Below, in pieces: positions 31,880-45,560 of a stretch of DNA of 64,000 nt. How positions within the stretch are numbered: position 1 is the stretch's first letter; each line of letters opens with the position of its first letter. Made by a program: the position numbers and the translations under genes. The DNA is from Triatoma infestans (Eukaryota > Arthropoda > Insecta > Hemiptera > Reduviidae), in NCBI GenBank assembly GCA_011037195.1, contig JAAEAF010000094.1, forward strand, positions 248,001 through 312,000. Reading direction: 5' to 3'. The notes under the pieces are model-generated. The model searched no databases. It was not told where the DNA came from and worked only from the letters and a program-made list of their open reading frames with translations.

Positions 31880-32715
31880 ACTTTCCTCCTAGTAAGAGGA
31901 AAATTTTCGATATCGAGTTTTCACCGGATATACAAGTTTTGAGGTCCCCTAAGTCTGAAAAAGTGGTTTTTAGAAATTGACCTGTGTGTGTATATGTGGT
32001 CAGCATAACTAAAAAATGGAAAATCACAGCAAGTTCAAACTTGATAATTAGTTTAAGTGCCTAGCAAGGGACCCGACAATAAGGTTTTAATCAAATTCGG
32101 CCAACCGGGGAAGTAACACTTTACTGAATTCAATTTTTCACTTTTTTGCGATTTTCTTGAAAAATAGTTGCAACGATTTTCTTTAAACCTACTGTACAAA
32201 GCACCCATATAAATAGCTACAACTTTTCTTTGGGAAAATTCACTTAAGCTGGCTTTTGGCGGAGATGTGGTGTTGTGTTTTCCTCTAAAGTGCTATTTTA
32301 GTTTATTATGCATCCTTTCATCAAATATATTCAAATACATTGCTAAAATTCTGGATTGGAAGAAACGGAAGGTTGACCGGAAATGCCGATTTAATTTTTT
32401 TGCGATTTTCTCCATAAAAACACCGACAGATTTCATTAAATTGTTTACACTAACTATGAATACAGAGACCTATCACTTTTGTGAGAAAAGTTTTTCTGAG
32501 AGAGCGCATTCAAATATGTTTGGGGGGGGGAAGGAATACTTTCCTCAAAAAAAAATTATTTTATTAAGTTTAGATTGCTCCAATTGATATGAAATTGAAG
32601 AGCATTTAGTCATTTAGTAAGAGAATTATAAGTTTGAAGAAAATATGTTAATTATAATTCTGCAAACTGCAATCAGAAAAAGTCGTGTGAGTGTTTCACT
32701 TCAGTTTTTTTTTTT
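31880..32715 (+). repeat. main interspersed family, near-complete copy
   Basis: Starts ACTTTCCTCCTAGTAAGAGG and ends CAGAAAAAGTCGTGTGAGTG plus TTTCACTTCAG. It has TTTTCACCGGATAT, a short TG run and the two half-bodies with TTTCTTTAAA text. Confidence 0.7.
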
Positions 32716-33624
32716 TATTGCCGCTTCAAAGGAACTACTTGAGTCATACCAATCTCTGAAAGTGAGTTCTTACCGGAAAATATCCATCCTTTGAAAGTGA
32801 GTTCTTACCGGAAAATATCCATTGTCAGTTATCACCATTCAACCATTGGTCTGCCTGTCAGTGATCTAAATAACTCAATCTATTTCTCTTAGGTCCATGA
32901 CGAAGGATTCTGCCAAAAATCCTTCAATTATAGGTGGAATTTGGCAGGTTTCTTTAAAATTTCATTTTAGTTTTTGGTGATTTTCTCAAAAACTCCTTGC
33001 AAGATATAATTACTAGTAGCCTAATGATAAACCAATTTGTAACTTATATTGACTTTTTGTTTTGAAGTTATCCTGTTCATATACGCACTGCAGTTCAAGA
33101 AGTTTAATAAGGAAACACGGGCTAATAATAATTAGTTGTGAAATGTTCACACTCCTTTCTATTATTGCGGCCGTTAATTCACAAATTTATTTCAAACTTT
33201 GTATTGTTACTAAACATTGTGCTGGCCTTCTATTGCATACAAATATAGCTGATGAAGATCATACTTGAGGTTTTTTTTTATTTAGGGATTAAAGATTACC
33301 TGAATATGAGAACTACATCTACTGAACGACAGCGCCTCTTTCAGCTCCGTAAAGCATTGAGACCTATTTAGTAAAGCCGCTCATACCTTGATTGATTGTG
33401 GCCGGAAACTTCTAATCACTTGCCAAGGTGGGCTGTTATCATGTTTAAGCTTACCGTGAATTTTTTGTTAGCACACAAAAAAACCAACATATACTTGTTT
33501 TCACATTCAGCGAACCTCAAAATATGTATTCGCGGTGAAGTTTCACTTTTGACGCAAGAAAGTAATACAAAAATAGGAATAAAATAGGGTGTAGTACCTG
33601 GTGCAGGTAAATCCAAAAGAGTGA

Positions 33625-33867
33625 ATGTTTGCACAACAAAAAGTTAATAAGATAAAGATCCGCTGCGATTACTGTAGACGTACGGACGGAAACAATATAC
33701 TGAAGATGTGTGTGCGATGTTGGTTACATTTATATAGTCCGGGAGATGCCCACTGCCGGTCCGTCGGCACTTACTGGGTGGTGAAGAACTCAAGGACGTC
33801 CTCTATGTGTACCCTCACCCTGACACCAGCTCCAGTAATACTTACTAAGTATGGGATGTATAGTTAG
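33625..33867 (+). other. small Cys-containing open frame, unassigned
   Basis: An 80-codon frame with CDYCRRTDGNNILKMCVRCW followed by AHCRSVGTYWVVKN. Paired cysteines (CxxC and CxxC) would suit a zinc-binding fold, and the sequence lies in a rare stretch free of the main repeat. No splice partners or homologue recognised. It may be a stray exon, part of a decayed element, or chance. Confidence 0.15.
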
Positions 33868-34224
33868 GGAAATACCTCTTTGATCATACCACTCATTATA
33901 TCAATATATATATATCTGTGACCACGCGGACAGTTCATTGTTCTTTGCACTATTATATTATAGTTTTGTGTTTTCCCCCTCCTTGCAACATTTAAAAGAA
34001 ATAGAAAAAAAAACCGGAAGTGAAACACCTCTACACATCATTCCCATTTAAATTTGGGAGTTTTTACTAATCGTTTAGTTGGTCTTAACATTACACAATA
34101 ATACAAGTGATGGGATTATTCATTTGTAAGCGGAGGAAGGCATAAGGACACCCTGAATATGGTCGGCACTTCTGTCAGCTACCAGCAAAATTTGACCTAA
34201 ATTGAGCTACAAAACAATAAAAAG

Positions 34225-35240
34225 AATCTGGTGTGAAACGCTCACACGACTTTGTCTTACACCTCTTAAGTTTATTTTATTTCAATACAGTTACATATAA
34301 AATGACAAATTTGCTTTAAATTTCAAATTTTGCCCATCTGTCCTGACATAAATATTCAGGTGCGGCCGTGGGGGGAGACAAGTGCCAACCTACCAACCAA
34401 GGCAGGTAGAGAACGATTACATTGTAGAGAGGCCAATAAATTGACGAAACACATTTGAATTTTACCGTCTCATATTCCGTTAAAATCTCTAAAATCAATT
34501 TTATCTCATAAAAAAAAATACGAATAAATTTATTTTTACCGGTGCAGTTGGTATTCCAAGTTTGAAGGAAATCATTAGTCGTTTTCGAGAAAATTAAAAT
34601 AACACAACACAACAACCTGTTGTGTAAATTCTCTTTTCCGGTTTGCCGATTTTCTTCAAATTTATATATATATATATATACTGTATGTTTATAGATAATA
34701 CTCGTAAGTTTAATGAAAATCGTGAAAAAAAAGAAGAAAAAATATTCAATAAAGTGGCACTTCCGGTTGATGAATTTTGCCCAAAACCTTCATGTATGAT
34801 CCGGTGGTAGTACCTAAATGGAATGCCAAGTTTAAGCGATTTTTCTTTTTTAAATTATTTTATTCACGCTAAAAATCACTTCTTCGTATTAGGAGAACCT
34901 CAAAACATGTATATTCGAAAACTCAATTTCGTATATTTGATACGATCGCTATTGCGATATTAAGAGGAAGTATTCAAAGAGTATGAAAGTGTAAAAAAAT
35001 CAATAAATTCGCATGTAAGGTTGTCAGAGTTTGACCGAAACTTTCGTGCTACGGATGCGACAGTGCTGCCACCTAAGCGGAATATCAAGTTTGAGCTTCC
35101 TGTGATTTTTAATTTTTATTTTATACATAAAAACATTACCTAAATACACATACCTACACATAAAACAGATGATTCGGTAAAAAGTATTTTCTTTTCGTAC
35201 GCAGGAGACCTTAAAACATGTGAAAAATTAATAAATATTT
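34225..35240 (-). repeat. main interspersed family, reverse copy
   Basis: Left end in reverse is the hairpin terminus (CTGGTGTGAAACGCTCACAC in plus orientation). Body motifs in reverse follow, including CACTTCCGGTTGATG near 34758. The 5' end fades into AAAACATGTGAAAAAT. Confidence 0.65.
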
Positions 35241-35286
35241 TTATGAATGAAAACAAATGTTATGAACGGTGTGTGTCTGTGTGTGT

Positions 35287-35515
35287 TTTTTAAGGCGCAC
35301 CTAGATCTAGGTCATTGGCGACCGGAGCGAGATTTAGTGAACTTCGGGCCTCCGGCAATTTTCATTCTCTATAATTACTGCTACTAATTACTACCTTTTA
35401 ATGATACTAATTATGCGTCCCTAGGATGAGAAATACTAAGACAGCACTGCCTAGACTGGAGTTGCTTTGCAATCTAGCACGATAACACCAACTTCATTGT
35501 GAGCGGTGAGGAAAA
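35287..35515 (-). mobile_element. diverged SINE, AGCTAAGTGG family
   Basis: Shares TTAAGGCGCAC, GGTCATTGGCG and CCTCCGGCA with the copies at 38298-38537 and 20100-20322, but the tRNA-like head is not recognisable and the middle differs. Assignment rests on the tail half only. Confidence 0.4.
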
Positions 35516-36124
35516 AATCACAGATGGTTCACGAAATGCTTCAACATCCTTCAATCGGAAGAGCGATTTTACTGAATGGAAAAACGCCTCCAAGGATTTT
35601 CTTCCTGCTAGATATGTTGACTAAACGATGACGTCAATTTAATTTCTTTTTTCTGGGAAAATTGATTATTGATTGAAGTTCTCTGTAAATCGTGATTCAA
35701 CATAATGTACGCTCTACCAAGTAGTGTCAAGAAATATTAAATTCAGGAAAACAAGGCCTATTAATATTTTGTTTCAAATTTTCAGAGGTTCACGGAGTTC
35801 TGCAATTTTGTAACAATTTTACTGGTATACTTTGTAAACCAATAATTATTTAGAATGCAACTCTCTAATGAAAACATTAAATTTATAATAGGGAAATCTC
35901 TAATTAGTTTTATTATATTTCAAATATAAAACTAACCTTAATGTCTTATTCATGAAATTTTAACCTTGATATAAACAAAACGCAATTTGTAACAATAATA
36001 GAGTGAACAGAAAAATTATTTGTTTGCAATTATTTACTTCTAATTATATGGCAGTGGGAATATATTATTAAACTATGAAATATGAAATGGTCCGTGTCTG
36101 TAAGAGGAAAAGTAACCTTAATTT

Positions 36125-36865
36125 TTACTTCTCTTACTGTTGCTGGCTGTATTGTGGTCCGCGTCACATTTTCAATATCGAGTTTGCACCGGAAATACGT
36201 TTTAAAGCCTTTTGTGTCGGTAGAAGTGGTTTTTAGTAAATGGTCTTTCTCTTTCTTTCACTTCATCCCCTGTGTATGTGTGTGTGTATTCCTGCGGGTA
36301 TGTGAAGAGCACAGCTCAAAAACGAAAACTCGTAGAAAGTTCAAAATTTTAATTCTCAGTTTATCTATCAAAAATTCTTCAACCGGAAGTACCACTTTAC
36401 CGGAATGGTACACTCATAAATGCCTACCACTTTTGTCTTTCCGAAGAAAATTGATTTCTGGGTGTTCTGGGGGGGAACAGTAGCGTTATACTTTCCACTA
36501 AAGTACCACTTCAATATGAAATACAGTTTTACCACCTACATAATATTAATTCACCTTGCAAACAAACACTAATAGAATTCCAAATTTGATATTAGGGTTG
36601 AAGTGATAGTTGATATAAACACTGCCTGCTGTAGACTTAATGTAATCTCATTCAGCACCTGTTATTTGATGAGAAGCTATCTGTCACACGACCATTTAAT
36701 ATAATACTGTTAAGGGCAACTAAACGTTGAATCAAATTCCATTCATAAGAAAATTTATCGCTTATAATTATTGTAGTGAGAGAAGATCTTTGATTGTTTC
36801 ACACCAGATTTCTAGGGGAAAAAAATCACGAAGCGTTGTGTGAGTGTTTCACATATGATTTTTTT
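36125..36865 (+). repeat. main interspersed family, copy with doubled hairpin end
   Basis: Starts ACTTCTCTTACTGTTGCTGG, has CACCGGAAATACG, a TG run near 36277 and AACCGGAAGTACC at 36381. It ends with two versions of the hairpin terminus, at about 36775-36812 and 36833-36865. Confidence 0.65.
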
Positions 36866-37904
36866 TTGTTTTGTTTTTGTACCTAAGTTTATTTCGATTA
36901 TATTTCACACTTCAATCTAATAATTGATAAATGTTTCTTTGTAAAAGAATGAATGTATGAGGAAAAAAAAGTTAAGGTGCATTCCAAATGGAGAGATATA
37001 ACGGTACAAATGAGTTGTGTAAAAAAAAAAATAATAATAATGAAAAGCAATACGAAGTAAATTGTTGCAAACATTAAACAAATTATGAGTCATACGCTCA
37101 TTCATTCTCTGAAAGGTTTTTAAACGACATTGAACTGTTTGCTTGTAATATTTCTATATGAGATGTATTTATAATAGAGATGGGATTTCCAACACAACTA
37201 GATATATCGTGGTTGTTGCAATTGATAACCAGCTACAATGTGTTAACTGCTCACAACACAGAAGCTAAGGGTTCTGAATCCTGGTACCAGTTATAGAAGA
37301 AATATAATGAATATATAATTTACAAAGAATGTAATTAGTTAGAGTGATGTAATTATTATTAATTTGTGAATTTTTTTTTTGCTATATTTAAATACAATTT
37401 TTTATTATATATATATATATATTTTTTAATTTTCGTTACGAGAAGGAATTATGTGCACCTATGAGACAGGCTGAATGATTTCTTTCGTGAAACACTTGTT
37501 GCTTGATATGTATATTGAATGTTGTATCTATGCGGATTAAATATGCTGTATCCTACCTAAATATACTGTAACCTACCTAATTACAATACTGACAAATCTT
37601 GATTTTCCGCACATCCAAATATCCCAATATTTGGAACATATTTGAAATTGAATGTCAAGGTAATTACTTTTTTCCGGATTTATGTTTTAAATAAAAGTTA
37701 AGGTTTATGTATTTGCGATTAGCGTTCCAAGTTTTAAGAAAACCCTGTGAAACGTTTTGAGTGATCAATATACACTCAGGAGAGAAGGGATAGGTTATAC
37801 ATATATTATTTAACAACCATGAGAAGCTAAAAGTAAGTAAGTAAATTGGCTTTAAGTCTGAGGCAAAGGCACTTCGGTGAAGCTCTCTTGCCGCATTAAC
37901 CCTT

Positions 37905-38235
37905 CCCCCCAAAAAGAATTAAATTACTCTTTCTGGAAAAATATTTCAAATAAAAGTAATAGGCCTGCATGTGAGGAGTTAGAAAGAAAATCTTTTTAGG
38001 CATTTTCCAGAAATCCCGAAAATAATTTGTTCGAAATGTTCAGTACCAGATTCAGTGATGCCAACTAAACGGAATATCGATTTTTCGTTTTTGAAATATT
38101 TCATTCACACACACATTTTCACTCATTAATTCACCATTCGCTAAAACACTTATTTTTGTCGTATTCACAGCATCACAGAACACATATTTCCGATGAATAA
38201 TTTGACCGCATGTAATAATTCCTCACACTGCAATA
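37905..38235 (-). repeat. main interspersed family, reverse fragment
   Basis: Reverse-orientation body with GGAAAAATATTTCAAATAAAAG and, towards the right, TATTTCCGATGAATAAT as in 5' ends of reverse copies. Incomplete at both ends. Confidence 0.5.
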
Positions 38236-38297
38236 ATTAGAGAGAGTAACAAACATGCTTGCTAACAATGTTGTTTGATTCCGATCTGTTATCGATA

Positions 38298-38537
38298 TTT
38301 ATTTTATTTTTTTTTAATTTAAGGAGCGTCAACATCTATGGTCATTGGCGCCCGGAACCTTCTCACTGTACTGCCAGCCTCCGGACAGTGTTTTCTCGGT
38401 GCAGACAAAACTGTCCATCACCGGACAGTGAGTTGTAGAGGCTCCAAGGAAGAAAAAATCAAAGAGTAGCACAGCTGGACTCGAACCCGGGTCCTCCGCG
38501 TGGGAGTCCAGTATGCTAACCACTTAGCTATTCCCTG
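38298..38537 (-). mobile_element. tRNA-derived SINE, best copy of its family
   Basis: On the minus strand it starts CAGGGAATAGCTAAGTGGTT, has box A-like TAGCTAAGTGG (about 38530-38520) and box B-like GGGTTCGAGTCC (38488-38477). It runs into a body with ACTGTCCGGTGATGGACAG and ends in the block CGCTCCTTAAATTAAAAAAA. The spacing of the two boxes is right for pol III promoters. Other copies: 20100-20322, 46588-46783, 52320-52420 and a diverged one at 35287-35515. Confidence 0.75.
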
Positions 38538-38994
38538 ACTATTTATTTCCTTAACTATTTATTGTTTTTTTTTTTTAAATTAGAAAAGTTGGATTCCAAT
38601 GAATGATACAAAAAGAATTTCATAATTAATTGTCAGGAAAATATAAATGTAAAATGCCCGCAGCTGATGTTATTGTTTGTGTAGTGGTAGCCAATTAACT
38701 TTGAATGAAAGGTAAAAAGAATGTCACATAGCTAAATATAGCAAATAGATCACCATTCTTCGAACTATTATTTATTATGTTTCGAACAATAAGTAAACTT
38801 ACGATCTACAGAAAGAAACTTCGTCATGGAGCCTGATGACTATTTAGTTCATCAATTATAATCAGTCGATACTAGATTAATTATTCTCCAGGAAACGTCA
38901 AAAATTTATTTTTTTGACGAAAAAAAATGTGAAATGTCATTGTGGTAAAACAGGAAGCTTGATGAAAGACGTTAGAAATACTGCAAATTTGAAC

Positions 38995-40250
38995 TACCAA
39001 TATGATGTGAAATGCTCACACTACAACTAAACAATCAACACTATGTTAGTTTATCATTAGAGGCAACACTACCCAGAAGGAGACTTTTTTGTAATATGGG
39101 CGAAACGTCGGTTTTTAAATATGTCTCAACATCATTTGAGGCAAATCATGGTCTCAATGTGAAGTCCTAAATTTTTTTACAGCTTACGTTGTATTCAAGA
39201 GGCAATAGGGCGATTTTACAGCAATTGGAGAAAGTGAAAATCAGTAAAATGGTATTTCCGGTTTAACGAAAGTGATAAAATTTGAGCTTCCTGTGTATTT
39301 TGAGTTATGCTATTCTCACAAACGGATACGTATAATACAAAATAAGAATCCAATTTCTAGAAAACTGCAATTTCCAACTCAGTATGATCTTGAAACATGT
39401 ACTTCCCCCGGAGTGGTTCTGATAGTTTGATACGAATCAACATTTCTTAGTAATAAGTAAGAGGGTGGAGGGGGGGGACAACTAAACAGTCACACTATTC
39501 TTTGTACTTCATTTCCCAACTACAGTTGAAAATTCTTTTTCGAACTTTGAATTGTTTCGTTACAATAATTTCTGTATCAAAAGGAAGTGTATATTGTACA
39601 GGAGGAAGCCCTTCAAAAGAAAGTGATAGACGTTTTATAGGAATAGTAAATTTTCCGAACTTGAAAAAATCATTGTAGAGTCGGAAAAATAAATATAATA
39701 GTGTGAAACACTCACAAGGACAAGGTTTTCTCCCATTGCAAAATATATATGACAAATTTTTTAAAACCTGGATTTGTGACTGAATGTTAGTCGTCTTCAG
39801 TGTACCAAGGTTAGGGGAACCTACATTAAAAAAAATGTCACCTTTGTGGATATTATTACATCACAGTTGCTCCAGAAACACTTAACACCAGTTTTCGGTA
39901 AAAAGTTTCCAACAAAAGTGATAAGTCTAAAAAACAAAGTTACTATTCCTATTTTAAAGAAAGACATTGATGACTTAATCGAAAAAATAGCGGAAAATGA
40001 GGAAAAATCAGTGAAATCACACTTGCGACCACCGATTTTCTTCAAACGCGCAATTTTTGACAATACATTTAATTCTCATGATGGAATAACTCGAGAAAAT
40101 ACAAAACAAAACAAAAATTTCTTTCAATAAATTGATAACTTCTGGACCTAAGAAATTTGGACTCAAAACCTTCGTGTCCAATCACATGTCGCAACTTCAA
40201 CTGACTATATCAGTTGACATTCAGACAAACACACATCTATACCAATTTCT
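38995..40250 (-). repeat. main interspersed family, reverse fragments
   Basis: Two reverse hairpin ends are visible, at about 38998-39020 (GATGTGAAATGCTCACAC) and 39695-39740 (TAGTGTGAAACACTCACAAG), each followed by body motifs. Between them at about 39060-39150 there is a GGGCGAAACGTCGG stretch resembling the foldback element at 51214-51523. Confidence 0.5.
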
Positions 40251-40259
40251 AAAAATCGC

Positions 40260-40862
40260 TTTGCTTTCTCTTTCGTAGTGCTGAAGAGGAAGTATTGAGG
40301 TCATGTCAAATTTTCGGAATTGATATTTCAAGTTCAAAATTGATTAGAGCTTTTTCCCTCTCAGTTTTTCGTAATTACCTCACTGCAAATGGCTCCAATG
40401 AATTATACTTTCTCTTACATCCAATCAGAGGAAGTATTGTGATTGTGTCCCAATCTTTTGGAAAATGAGTTTTAATCGGAAATATTTGTATTTATGGTCC
40501 CCTGAGGGTAAATAAAATGTTTTTGGTGAATGGTCTGTATGAGTGTGTGTTAGCAAAATAACTCAAAAACAAAATATTTTCGGTTGAGGAATTTTGATAA
40601 GTAAGAACCTGAAGGGATCCCATCATGATATCCACTAAATGGAATGTCAGAGTTGAATCACTTTCTGCGAATTTTCGTTTTTGAGCTGTGATTTTCACAC
40701 ACATACAGCCACACACAGAGACCATTTTATAAAAAGTACTTTTTTGGACTCAGGGGACAACAAAACGCCTATTTCCGGTGAATCAATATAGAGAATTTGA
40801 CAGGATCGCAGTACTCGCTCTTACCAGCAGTTGGAGAAAGTAAATATAAAAGGAAGTCAGAT
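40260..40862. repeat. main interspersed family, head-to-head fragments
   Basis: Two plus-strand 5' starts (about 40268 and 40411, the latter ACTTTCTCTTACATCCAATC) are followed by a reverse 5' end at about 40745-40862 (GTTGGAGAAAGT in plus orientation). The inverted arrangement could form a hairpin. Confidence 0.5.
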
Positions 40863-41667
40863 TAGAATTGCAATACTAACTGCACGAGAAAGTCAAGTAT
40901 GTTTCATACTTCTTTTTTTATAAAACTAAATTATTAAGTAATAAATCAATTAATAGTGTGTTATCCGATTAAAAGGAAAAATAATTTACAATTTAATGCC
41001 TAAGATATATCATTTTTGTAAAAAAAACAAAACTTTAATAGAAAAATTATTATTCAAGGTCCCTTAAGTGAGTTTAGGTTAGGTTAGGTTGAGGATATGA
41101 AGAGGAGATTTAGTTACGATACATTCTCAGAATATTAATCTTCTAATATTAATAATACATACACACGATTATTATTATTATCTTATAGATTTCACTTCTA
41201 CATCATCTTCATCAGCCTGTTCAATCATGAATTTGACTGCCAGTCTCAGCCATAACATGTATATACCAACATAATAGCTCGATGCAAACACTCACTAATC
41301 CAGCTGGTGCAAGTTGCCCTCCTACATTGTCCACGCCTCCGCACTTCTTATTGCCATGGAAAACTAATAAACACGAATTTGTGTAGAATATATTAATTAT
41401 ATTATTGTGGTTTTTCCTTTATTTATTTATTTATTTATTTTTTTAATGACTTAAAACAATGTATATATTTTATCTTTGTTTGTTATGGTGGTTTTGACCA
41501 TTAAAGTGAAATGAGAGATGCATACATTTCTTAGTACTTTTATATTCTTAGAAAAAGTGAAAAACAAAAAAATATGATCAGGATATAATATTATCATTTA
41601 TAATTATTTTCCTTTAAGTTTGGAAATATCTAAACAGGATATCCCTGTTTTAAGTTCCATGATGGGC

Positions 41668-42510
41668 AAATCCGGTGTGAAGCATTCACATAACCTTTCT
41701 CTGCAATTCCTGGAAGTTGGAATGTTTCTAAAATATTTAGTTATTGTTTGTGTCCAAGTTGTTTAACTAAATATTTTCTGAAATGGAAAGCTTAGAGGAA
41801 AGCCTAAACTAGTATTTGTCGCAGAAGAAAAGTGATTGGCTTATAATATGTGTGCATATTATAAAGGTTTAAAACAAAATCGACAAAAAGATTCCAGCCA
41901 AAAATCTGGAAAACCGGAATTTTTTTTTTGTTACTACCTTCCACCAGAATGATATCCAGAATTGTTTTAAGGATCTCTGAGTACGAAAAAACAAATGTAA
42001 AGTTTTTTCTCAATTATCTTTGCACATAAGGGCTCATCAGTTTACTGAATTTCTGGATATCTCTTGAAGGTCAGGCAGGAAGTCGTCTTTACTGAATATT
42101 TTGAAATTTTATCGCTATATCCTGAAAAAAAAGCACAAAATAACGGTTCCACGGATTTTCTTTAAATTGTTTCAGTAACACTTTCATTTAGGCCTCTTAC
42201 TTTTTTTGGACACATACTTTCTAGGTAAATTGAATTTTGAGCAGGTTCTGGAGGAGCGGAGCTGGTTAACTTACTTCTACAATGTCAGTCTGTACAATTA
42301 CGATTCTACTATCTGGTGAGAGTTAAGGAAACTAGCATTTACTAAAAATACCAAACTTTAAAAGGAAGTCATGGGACTGTTCATGACCAGATTCTCCATA
42401 CCCAGCAATCCTCAAAACATTAATATTAAAAAACAAACAACAAAAATGGAAATTCAATTTCAAAGTATATGATAGGATCGCAGTATTGTTAGTAATGCTG
42501 ATTTATAATA
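41668..42510 (-). repeat. main interspersed family, reverse copy
   Basis: Reverse hairpin end at the left (ATCCGGTGTGAAGCATTCAC in plus orientation), then body text with weak similarity. The 5' end is near 42470-42510 (GGATCGCAGTATTG). Confidence 0.5.
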
Positions 42511-43139
42511 TAAATGATGCAATTATATTTTCGTGTTTGTATAATTATTATTCTTTTAGATACCTACATCATTTATTTTTAATGTATTTTGTTTATGTTT
42601 AGTATAAATAAATGTTATTTATGCTGGAACACGTTGTTGTTGTTGTGATTGGGTCACGAATGGAGTTATGTCCGGGTAGTGACTTGACGAAATATAATAG
42701 TGGGTGGTGCGCTGGAATAGGCGGGGACATCTGGTGAGGTGTATTGGTGTCTTTGCAATGACCTTTTATGTAACATTAGCATGACCTTTCTGATTCATAC
42801 CATGTTATTTGGATTATATACCTGTGATGGTCTCATGGTGGCAACATCTAGCTAAATTGCCAAACTGAGTAAACAATGACAATTTACTGTGAATTAATAC
42901 TGGACTGTTTCAAAGAAACTAAACCTATTAATAAATAATTGAAATCAAAGGTTATCAGCCGGAATCTTAGCCATCTACTGCATTACATTTAGCTACAGAA
43001 AGACCCTGGCTTTAAACTACTAACCACATTTCGATACGATTATAAAAATGCCAAATTATCTTTATATTTGAAATTTACTCATTTCCTCAACATAAATATG
43101 GAACTGACCGGAGAACATGTACCTCCCCAAGGCAGGTAG

Positions 43140-43400
43140 CAGTTGAATCAGAAGATTATACATATAGTGCCCCCAGAAAATCAATTTTTCTGGGAAAATG
43201 TATCAAATAAAAGCTATAAGGATTTATTTGTGCCGATAGTAAACGTAGCTTAAAGAAAATCATTGGAGCGTTTAGTTTCGAGAAAATCGTGAAAATCCGA
43301 AAGAAAAAACCATTCATAAAGTCGTACTCCGGTTGATGGATTTTGACCGAAACCTTCGTGTGTCAGATGCAGTGGTAAGAGAGAGACAGACTGGCTGAGA
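43140..43400 (-). repeat. main interspersed family, reverse body fragment
   Basis: Contains in reverse the GGAAAATGTATCAAATAAAAG and CTCCGGTTGATGGATTTTG segments found in other reverse copies. It then passes into AGAGAGACAGACTGGCTG text resembling 16975-17170, a second minor repeat. Confidence 0.5.
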
Positions 43401-44551
43401 AATAAAAGTACGTGGAATGTGTTGGCTGACTGGTGACGAAAACTGTTCTCCCTGTAGGGCTAGCTCGCCTCTATTTATATGGAATTCTCCCTCCGAAGTT
43501 TGCCTAAGTAAGGAGTAATTAATATTTGATTCTTTAGACTTCGGATCCGACGAGTCTTTAATGATTGCGATTGTTCTTCGGATCCTACGAATCTTTAATG
43601 ATTGGGACTACAAACTGGATGTAACAACACAACCGCTACTAGTTCCATGTCGTAACTGAATTAGCCTCTGCAATCAGTTGTTTTACTGATCTATTTAATC
43701 CCTTATTGTCCATCTTTTTAATCTTTATCTACCAAATAACCATTTTCATTAAAACATCTTTTTCCAGGTGGACAATAAATCGTCTCATGAGGAACCATTT
43801 AGTTTGGAGTGTTTCGAGGCCATTAGAAAATAGATTTTAAATATTAGAGATTAAAGACCAATTATCTAAAAAATTGTTATAATTGCTGTAAGAGACAAAA
43901 CGTCGGATTCATTCCAACCAGATTTTTTATTATATATATATAAAAAATAAAATTGATATTATATACTGGGACATGTTGGCCCAATGAAGAGACCATTAAA
44001 TAAGTGTTAATTTAACCAAAATATTAATATCAAAAGTATCCACAAATGGTCTTTTATAAATGAACAGATAAATATTTTAAATAAGCACAGCTGTCATTAA
44101 TATGTTATAAACACTAATTCTAATTTTTTTTTGTTTACATCGAAATTACATAACATGTTACCAATAAAATGATCAAGTTTTTATTATGCACAGGATTCTA
44201 AATTTCAATTAAGATTTTTATTGATTTGATTGTGTTTAATGATTTCTCTCTCACACTAACCTAAATTTAAAAAAAAATGTATTACACGCATTTTACGGCC
44301 ACGTCTCCATCAATGACCGTCTCGCAGATCATTCAAGGTAAGCATTGGAGTCTCTAGCATCATTGGCTGCTGTTACACCTACCTACCTCCTATACACTTT
44401 GAATAAATTCATATAGTCAAAATTATTAACTAAATCATTATGGCTTTGTATGTAGATTATATCATATGATTATTCATTTACAAGAAATACAACAGGAAAT
44501 TTCGAAAAATCTCCTTAGCAGGGAGCTTAATTGATTGATGATTGACAGTTC

Positions 44552-45110
44552 TTACTTTCTGTCATTCCTGATTAGAGGAAGTATTGCGATCGTGTCAAAT
44601 TTTCGCATATTTATGTTTTAAAGTCGCCGATGAAAAAAATTGTTTCTAGCGATTGCTCTGCTGCCGTATCTATGTATGTTTTGGAAAAAATATCATATAT
44701 TTTGCATATAGCTCAAAATAGGTAATACAACTGTATCTGACACGAAGGTGGGCAAAATCCCACCAAACTGGATGTACGACTTTAATGAATTTTTTATTTA
44801 TTTCATTATTGTTTTGCGATAATGAATTTCTTCAAACTTCTTATAACTATCTAAATACGTAAATATTGATTTTGCAGTAGTTTTTAACTTTCCTCTAAAG
44901 TACCACTTAATACAATTTATGGTTCTACCAATATATAATATTAATACATATTAGAAGCATTGCTTGAATTTCAAATTTGTAGAAAATCGGTTAACCGGAA
45001 GTGTGGCTTTACACTACGTGTTTTTTGAGTTTTAAGGAATTTTCTCGAAAACGAATAACGATTTCCTTTTAAGTTGGAATGCTATGCTATAAGTGATGAG
45101 AGTAGCTTAC
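44552..45110 (+). repeat. main interspersed family, plus-strand copy
   Basis: Starts ACTTTCTGTCATTCCTGATT then AGAGGAAGTATTGCGATCGT. Ends in the second half-body with TTAACCGGAAGTGTGG near 44994. The 3' terminus is replaced by LINE-like sequence. Confidence 0.6.
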
Positions 45111-45119
45111 ATAAAAAGC

Positions 45120-45560
45120 CTATAGAATGCGTGTTACCAGTGGTCTATTCTACCCTTTCCCAGCTTAGAAGTGAGGAGGATGCTAAGAGAGCTTTGCTGT
45201 GGAGGATAATGCTTTGTCGGACTGAGCTAAGGCCTAGGCACTTCTAGGCAGTATGGTGGAGAATGATCTGAGGCGTGGATTGGTCTGAACAAAAGTAGGC
45301 TTTCACGAAGCTTTGTAAACTCAATGGACATCTGAAGAAACTAGGCTAGAACGTGCTGCTAACTAAAAATTTTGCGGAGCCTAGTGCTAATAGACTGAGA
45401 AACTATCTTTCAAGAAAAGTTTAATCGCTTGGGTGTATATCAGTTATCACAAGAGGATATTCCTCCCTTGAACCGTTTCAGTTTATGAAATGTTTAAAAG
45501 ATACGGAGTAGGAAGGGGTGCTTAAGATTGAAAATATCTTCAGCCAAGCACCAGTAGGGC
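45120..45560 (+). mobile_element. probable decayed LINE RNase H tail
   Basis: Broken plus-strand frames give LNGHLKKLG, then EPSANRLRNYL and QEDIPPLNRFS. LNGHLKKLG followed by a Cys-bearing tail is typical of the RNase H end of insect non-LTR pol proteins, but the cysteines are largely lost. It lies just upstream of gene 2. Confidence 0.4.

Noticed and set aside
41074..41091. TTAGG repeats, the insect telomere unit
   Set aside because: Only about three units; too few to call a telomeric tract.
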